A stretch of 64,000 bases of DNA from Draconibacterium orientale (GTDB taxonomy: Bacteria; Bacteroidota; Bacteroidia; Bacteroidales; Prolixibacteraceae). Both the position numbers and the translations under genes were made by a program. The notes beneath the pieces were generated by a model. The model was not told the origin of the DNA and did not search any database. It saw only the letters and a list, made by a program, of their open reading frames with translations. Location of the stretch: contig NZ_CP007451.1 of NCBI RefSeq assembly GCF_000626635.1, forward strand, positions 2,170,001 to 2,234,000. Direction: 5' to 3'. Positions 59,059-64,000 of this stretch are shown one piece after another; the stretch's first letter is position 1; the number at the start of each line of letters is the position of its first letter.

Positions 59059-61931
59059 TGGAAGATTTTATCCTCTACATCGGAAAAGCCGCTTTGGCGC
59101 TTGGTGCCTTTTTTCTGGCTTACCTGGCACTTTTCCAGCACCAGAAACAGTTTCTGTTTAACCGCATTTATTTGCCGGTGTCGTTTCTGGTTAGTTTCCT
59201 TATTCCGCTGATTACCTTCACTAAAGTAAATTACATACAGCCGATTCCGGTGGCTGCTTCCGAAAGTTTTGCTTTTCTCCCCGAAGCTGCATTAGCTGGC
59301 GAACCGCAATTTACCTTCGAATGGTATCATTACCTGTTGGCGATTTACGCACTCGGAATAATTGTATTTCTCCTGAATCTGCTCATCGGGCACCTCAAAG
59401 CCATAAAAATTATCCGTTTTAGCCGCCTGCAAGAATTGTTTGGCGCACAAGTTAACCTGACCGGAAAAGATGTGCATCCGTTTTCTTTCTTTTCGCGAAT
59501 TGTGCTGTCGGAGAAAACATTGAAGAATCCCGATCTGAAAATGATCGTCGATCACGAAATGGTGCATGTGCGGGAACGTCATACGCTTGATATCCTTTTT
59601 GCCGAGCTTTTGTTTCTCTTCCAGTGGTTTAACCCCTTTGCCTGGTTAACCCGCGATGCGATGCGAAATAACCTGGAATACCTGACTGATCATCAGGTAG
59701 CCCAAAATCATAATGCCGAAGCTTATCAATTGGCCATGGTAGGATTAGCGCATAAAAAAGGAGTGGCTCCCTTTTTAACTGCGCTTAACGGCTCACAATT
59801 AAAAAATCGTATTATCATGATGAAAAAGAAAACAGAAAATCGTTACAGCCTGCTCAAACAGCTGGTTGTACTCCCCCTGCTGGCCGTTTTAATTATGGGC
59901 TTGTCGAACAAAGAAGTACGAACCGAAGTGCTTCACGATGCCGGACAACTAAAAGTAGTTGTTGATGGTGTTGAGCTTCCTGCCGATCATCCCGACCTGA
60001 TGAAACTTGATTTCTCCAATGGATTTGATGGAGGCGAAATAATAAGAGCACTCGGTCTGGAAGACAAAGTGGTTGCCAATGCCATGTCGTTCGATAAAAA
60101 TCCGGGAGAAGATGGAGTTTACTGCATTCAAACCAGCGACTATGAGCTAGGCACTGTTCCCGAGTTTGATAAAATGATAAACAAGCCTGTAGTTCTTGTT
60201 CGCAACGGGAATTTTACCGTAAAAGGCACAGTCGAAAATGGTTTGGGCGAGGCGATCCCGAATGCAAAAATCCTTAACAACGAAACGTCGGAAGAATTTG
60301 TGGCAGATGAAAAAGGCAACTTTGAACTTGCGTTTAACGAAATCGAAAAACCGCTGGTTTTAAGCTTTTCGGCACCCGGTTATTACAAAAATGACGTTGC
60401 TTATTATGGCAACAAAAAGGAACTGAAGATAGTTCTTGCTGAGAGCGACTCGGAGAAAGAGCTTACCATTACCGGCAAGATCACCAACGAAGATGATGAA
60501 GGAATTCCAGCTGTAGCAGTGTTGGTAAAAGGAACCAAAATTGGGACTATTTCTGATTTTTCAGGAAATTATGAGATTAAAACCGACGAAAACAGCACCC
60601 TGGTTTTTAAAATGATAGGCTATGCTGAAAAAGAAGTGGCTATCGATGGAAAATCGGAGCTTAATGTGCAGTTAAAAGCTGATGGAAGCGAAAAAACCAA
60701 AGAGCCGAAAGTAACCGGAAACAGCCAGCAGACAAAACAAGTGGTGATAATTGAAAAAGCAAGTATGCCTATTTCCGATCCGTTGGATAACGAGCCGCTG
60801 TATATTGTTGATGGGGTGCCGGTTACCGACATTAATTCCATTCCTCCCGAAAAGATTGAGAGCGTTTCGGTATTAAAAGGTGCGCAGGCTACGGCTTTAT
60901 ACGGTTCGGTTGGTGGTAAAAATGGGGTGGTAATTGTTACCACCAAAGAAGCAGCAGCAAAAAATTCGGCAAACGTAAAACTCATTGGTTTAGGAGAACA
61001 AACCAGCAAAAGCTTTTCGAATGTACAAATTGAAAAGCTGGGCTTTGAAACCACCACCGGCGAGGCTCCTTTATATTTCGTTGATGGAAAAGAAATGGGC
61101 AATGTGGCGCATATTTCTGCAGAAGAGATTGAATCCATCTCGGTTTTAAAAGATGAATCGGCTACTGCTTTATATGGCGAAAAAGGCAAAAACGGCGTAA
61201 TCGTTATCTCCACAAAAGCCGCAGCCAAAGCCAAAATGGACGAGGCTGTAGTAATGGTTGAAGGTATTCCATACGATGGCGATATTCACGATATTGATCC
61301 GGAAACAATAGAATCAATGGAAGTGCTGAAGGACGAAAGTGCTACCAAGCGATTTGGACCAATAGCGAAAAACGGCGCTATATCGATTAAACTAAAGGGT
61401 TCAGCTGATTTTAATGGAAAGTCGCCGCTGATATTTCTCGATGGTGAAAAATTTACCGGAGATATGGGTGATATTGATTCGAATGACATTGAATCAATCA
61501 CTGTTCTGAAAGATGAGTCAGCTATTGAAAGTTATGGCGAAGAAGGGAAAGATGGTGTGATACTTATTAGAACAAAATTGTCCGATATAACTTCGGATAT
61601 GGACATGCGTAAATTTATTGCGAAGAAGATTAAATATCCATCAGAATTACGCGACGCAAATGCCACAGGCGTAAGCAAACTCTATGTAAAGGTGAATAAA
61701 AGCGGAAGTATTGTATCGGTTGATGATAAGGTTGTAGAAGGAGCCGTGCCTGTTGATGAGGTGGTGGTGGTTGGATACAAAGCAGAAGAACCGGCTGATA
61801 CAAATGTATTGGGTGTTCAGGGAAGATTCGATCGTGAAGCCAAAAGGGTACTTCTTCAACTTCCAAAACTGAATATTCCGGAATTTAAAAGCGAAACACT
61901 TGTTTTTACTGTAAAATTCATGCTTCAATAA
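59058..61931 (+). CDS. M56 (BlaR1-like) metallopeptidase fused to repeated TonB-plug-like and TonB C-terminal segments
   Basis: A 957-residue fusion. Residues 1-285 are the BlaR1/MecR1-type membrane protease: helices at about 8-26, 38-57, 92-112 and 267-283, with the zinc motif VDHEMVHVRERH at 165-176 (HExxH at 166-170). Next come carboxypeptidase-regulatory-like domains (about 392-450 and 468-535, for example TITGKITNEDDEGIPAVAVL). Then four related 50-residue blocks (about 575-630, 669-720, 731-780, 789-838) with the plug words 'VDG', 'IESxxVLKDESATALYG' and 'KNGVIVIxTK'. The end (about 848-957, IAKKIKYPSEL to TLVFTVKFMLQ) resembles a TonB C-terminal domain. It would sense envelope conditions and free the BlaI repressor, with the tail possibly contacting outer-membrane receptors; the latter is inferred. 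Confidence 0.88.
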   Translation: MEDFILYIGKAALALGAFFLAYLALFQHQKQFLFNRIYLPVSFLVSFLIPLITFTKVNYIQPIPVAASESFAFLPEAALAGEPQFTFEWYHYLLAIYALGIIVFLLNLLIGHLKAIKIIRFSRLQELFGAQVNLTGKDVHPFSFFSRIVLSEKTLKNPDLKMIVDHEMVHVRERHTLDILFAELLFLFQWFNPFAWLTRDAMRNNLEYLTDHQVAQNHNAEAYQLAMVGLAHKKGVAPFLTALNGSQLKNRIIMMKKKTENRYSLLKQLVVLPLLAVLIMGLSNKEVRTEVLHDAGQLKVVVDGVELPADHPDLMKLDFSNGFDGGEIIRALGLEDKVVANAMSFDKNPGEDGVYCIQTSDYELGTVPEFDKMINKPVVLVRNGNFTVKGTVENGLGEAIPNAKILNNETSEEFVADEKGNFELAFNEIEKPLVLSFSAPGYYKNDVAYYGNKKELKIVLAESDSEKELTITGKITNEDDEGIPAVAVLVKGTKIGTISDFSGNYEIKTDENSTLVFKMIGYAEKEVAIDGKSELNVQLKADGSEKTKEPKVTGNSQQTKQVVIIEKASMPISDPLDNEPLYIVDGVPVTDINSIPPEKIESVSVLKGAQATALYGSVGGKNGVVIVTTKEAAAKNSANVKLIGLGEQTSKSFSNVQIEKLGFETTTGEAPLYFVDGKEMGNVAHISAEEIESISVLKDESATALYGEKGKNGVIVISTKAAAKAKMDEAVVMVEGIPYDGDIHDIDPETIESMEVLKDESATKRFGPIAKNGAISIKLKGSADFNGKSPLIFLDGEKFTGDMGDIDSNDIESITVLKDESAIESYGEEGKDGVILIRTKLSDITSDMDMRKFIAKKIKYPSELRDANATGVSKLYVKVNKSGSIVSVDDKVVEGAVPVDEVVVVGYKAEEPADTNVLGVQGRFDREAKRVLLQLPKLNIPEFKSETLVFTVKFMLQ

Positions 61932-62021
61932 ATTGGATCTGCGGTTTGCATCCGCACGAAAAAAGGCGGTTAAAAACCGCCCATCCCTGTAAAAAGATTC
62001 CATCCTTATGTAATTCGAAAA

Positions 62022-62069
62022 AAAGGATCCGATCCGTATCTATTCAGAATAATAAGGATCGGATCCTTT
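62022..62069. terminator. Bidirectional terminator between the M56 and GH97 genes
   Basis: AAAGGATCCGATCC pairs perfectly with GGATCGGATCCTTT over a 20-nt loop, between convergent genes. Two smaller hairpins (TGCGG/CCGCA at 61940-61956 and GGCGGTT/AACCGCC at 61965-61982) lie just before it. Confidence 0.75.
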
Positions 62070-62084
62070 CTTTTGAACACGTAT

Positions 62085-64000
62085 CTATTTCTTCTCAATA
62101 ATAGCAGCCCAGCCACCACCAGGAGCCATTTTAACTTTTACAGTTGATCCTGCAGTTACTTCAAGCGTTTCCTGAGCAAAGTCGGCAGCATGTTTATCGG
62201 CATTCAGGCCGTCTTTCCAAACTTTCATGGTGTAGGTTCCTTCGCCAAGGAAATCGAGTTTTAATTCCATCTCACGCGGATCCCAGTCGGTTAAAGCACC
62301 CACAAACCATTTGTCGCCCGAGCGGCGTGCAACGGCAATGTAGTCGCTAACTTTTGCTTCCAACACTTTAGTCTCGTCCCAAACCGATGGAACTGCCGCA
62401 AGGAATTCCATACATTCCGGCTCGCGGTAATAGTTCGACGGATTATCTGACAGCATTTGCAGCGGGCTTTCAAATATCGCGTATATGCCCAATTGGTGGC
62501 AGCGTGTTCCGGCGCTCATGGGCTCGGTAAACACATCGCGGAAATTGGTTTTGTTGGCATTTTTCATGGCTCCCGGAGTAAAGTCCATTGCACCGGCTAC
62601 CATTCGGATAAACGGCAGGGTTACAGTGTGCTCCGGATCAGGTAGTTGGCTCCACTTGTTGTTTTCCATTCCTCTTACGCCTTCGTACGAAATTACGTTG
62701 GGGTAAGCACGATCGAGGCCACAAGGTTTGTACGCGCCATGAAAATCGACCAGCATTTTACGTGCCGCACATTCGCGGGCAATTTTTTCGTAGAAATTTA
62801 CCATCCACTGATCGTCGCGCTGCATAAAGTCAATTTTAATCCCTTTTACTCCCCATGCTTCAAACTGATCGAGTGCTTCCTGCAGTTTGTCGTCGAGCGC
62901 TTTCCAGGTAACCCAAAGAATAATGTCAACATTTTTTTCTTTTCCGTAGTCAACCAGTTCTTTTACATCAATGTCTTTTTCCTGCTTCATAATATCAGAA
63001 AGTACGTACCAGCCTTCGTCAAGAATAATGTACTCCAATCCGTATTCCGATGCAAAATCGATGTAGTATTTATAGGTCGGGTTATTTACGCCGGCCACAA
63101 AATCAACACCGTAAATGTTGTTGGCGTTCCACCAGTCCCAGGCTACTTTTCCGGGTTTAATCCAGTTGGTATTTTCGAGTTTGCACTCGGGCGCCAGTTT
63201 ATAAATCATTTCGGTTTCAATCAACTGACCATCGTTTTCGGCAACTACCATAGCACGCCACGGAAAATCGCGTGGTCCGTTACATTCGGCAATGTAATCG
63301 GCATATTTTGTAGGTTTTACATCGCGGTCGCTCAACTGCTCGGTTTCCAGTACAACACCCGGGTATTTCCCAATCAATGCATATTGATTATCGTTGCAAC
63401 CACGCAAAAACATTCCCGGATAATCCATCAGGTTCGATTCCGAAATGTAGGTTTTAACACCGTTGCCGCAGTCAACCAGCAAGCCTGTCGAGGCAAAACG
63501 ATTGCTGCCAATATCCGATAGCGTTTCGTTCAGGTATACACGTTCCTGGTGTGTGTACATGCTTTCTTCTTCGGGGAACCAAAGCTTGTTATCGGCCGGA
63601 AAAACGAAAGAAGCCAGCTCGCTTTTCACTTTGTATTCGCCATCTTTATCCGACACCCAGCGGTAAGCAGCACCATCATCGTATGCTCTGAATTGCAGCG
63701 CATAACCTTTAAACGACAGGGTCAACTCCTTGTATTCGTCTTTTATCGTTGCACTTTTACGTTGAACAACCGGCGTAAGCACCTGCGATACGCTGTTGGT
63801 TTTTGCTTTGCGCACTTTGGCATCTACGCCCCAAACTGTTCCGTCGTACAATTCCATCGAAATTTGCGACGGTGCAATAATTGGGGTTCCGTTTAACAAT
63901 ACCGAGTAGGAAACATTTTTGTCGATATTTACTTTCACTTGAATTTTGCCTGACGGCGACTCAAGCGAATATTCTTTGGCCGAAAGGGTGAATACAAGGC
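62085..64000 (-). CDS. Glycoside hydrolase family 97 protein (N-terminus outside the window)
   Basis: A GH97 enzyme running off the right edge; about 638 residues are visible. The upstream codons continue in frame (…LSAKEYSLESPSGKIQVKVN), so the GTG at 63938 is not the start. GH97 blocks are present: NTNWIKPGKVAWDWWNANNI, LEYIILDEGWYVLSD, VKGIKIDFMQRDDQWMVNFY, MLVDFHGAYKPCGLDRAYPN and ISYEGVRGMENNKW. The Asp in 'KIDFM' corresponds to the nucleophile of retaining alpha-galactosidase-type members, while inverting SusB-type alpha-glucosidases use Glu residues; I lean to the retaining type with low confidence. It acts on alpha-linked glycans in the periplasm. The C-terminal domain ends GGGWAAIIEKK. 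Confidence 0.92.
   Translation of the reverse strand, partial: LVFTLSAKEYSLESPSGKIQVKVNIDKNVSYSVLLNGTPIIAPSQISMELYDGTVWGVDAKVRKAKTNSVSQVLTPVVQRKSATIKDEYKELTLSFKGYALQFRAYDDGAAYRWVSDKDGEYKVKSELASFVFPADNKLWFPEEESMYTHQERVYLNETLSDIGSNRFASTGLLVDCGNGVKTYISESNLMDYPGMFLRGCNDNQYALIGKYPGVVLETEQLSDRDVKPTKYADYIAECNGPRDFPWRAMVVAENDGQLIETEMIYKLAPECKLENTNWIKPGKVAWDWWNANNIYGVDFVAGVNNPTYKYYIDFASEYGLEYIILDEGWYVLSDIMKQEKDIDVKELVDYGKEKNVDIILWVTWKALDDKLQEALDQFEAWGVKGIKIDFMQRDDQWMVNFYEKIARECAARKMLVDFHGAYKPCGLDRAYPNVISYEGVRGMENNKWSQLPDPEHTVTLPFIRMVAGAMDFTPGAMKNANKTNFRDVFTEPMSAGTRCHQLGIYAIFESPLQMLSDNPSNYYREPECMEFLAAVPSVWDETKVLEAKVSDYIAVARRSGDKWFVGALTDWDPREMELKLDFLGEGTYTMKVWKDGLNADKHAADFAQETLEVTAGSTVKVKMAPGGGWAAIIEKK

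Noticed and set aside
61940-61982. Two small hairpins after the M56 gene considered as separate terminators
   Set aside because: Neither is followed by a clear T-run; the stronger hairpin at 62022-62069 is the better terminator.
62144-63896. Plus-strand open frames antisense to the GH97 gene, including one of 291 residues
   Set aside because: Shadow frames of a conserved glycosidase; composition is Phe/Val/His skewed as expected for an antisense frame.

Overview
This 64 kb window looks like a chromosomal segment of a Bacteroidota species. The signs are families largely confined to that phylum (DUF4834, DUF5723 outer-membrane protein, head-GIN/DUF2807 proteins, an OMP_b-brl_3 TonB-dependent receptor, an M56/TonB fusion, GH97), several matches to the Bacteroidota promoter motif TAnnTTTG, and Tat-type leaders on sugar oxidoreductases. 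A marine or gut Marinilabiliales/Prolixibacteraceae-like organism is my guess below phylum level. I saw no rRNA, tRNA or CRISPR array.

Layout. 1-1.4 kb: an NTF2-like fragment and a ThuA-domain protein. 1.4-7.8 kb (minus): the F-type ATP synthase operon bactofilin-atpZ-atpI-like-atpBEFHAG, without the beta and epsilon genes. 7.9-14.2 kb (minus): fabH, rpmF, a DUF177 protein, an orphan sensor kinase, dxs and coaX. 14.3-17.9 kb: a membrane-anchored receiver protein, an MFS transporter and a 3-methyladenine DNA glycosylase, with a block of dispersed ~250-bp non-coding repeats. 18-41 kb: a large surface-polysaccharide locus. 41.4-47 kb (minus): glycyl-tRNA synthetase, DUF4834, DUF5723 and two head-GIN proteins, with more dispersed repeats. 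48-54.7 kb (plus): S41 protease, two MscS channels, a DNPH1-like hydrolase, and a Tat-exported Gfo/Idh oxidoreductase plus TIM-barrel isomerase. 54.7-64 kb: DUF2752/CD225 pair, TonB-family outer-membrane barrel, BlaI/M56 regulatory pair and a partial GH97 glycosidase.

The polysaccharide locus holds two diverged sets of the genes that turn UDP-GlcNAc into UDP-2,3-diacetamido sugars (WbpA dehydrogenase, WbpB oxidoreductase, WbpE aminotransferase, WbpD acetyltransferase) and one WbpI-type epimerase. Between and after them lie a flippase, four glycosyltransferases (one broken by a frameshift), a YfhO-like membrane protein, an acyltransferase remnant and an AlbA_2/Schlafen-type regulator.

The most unusual signal is the pairing of small PD-(D/E)xK-fold genes with intergenic palindromes in this locus. 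Two GxxExxY genes sit in different gaps of the two wbp operons and are bordered by one family of GC-rich palindromes. Two nearly identical DUF559 genes are each enclosed by ~50-bp terminal inverted repeats made of two hairpins, with solo copies of those ends nearby. This looks like small nuclease-plus-palindrome mobile units. The mobility is inferred; the structures are visible in the sequence.
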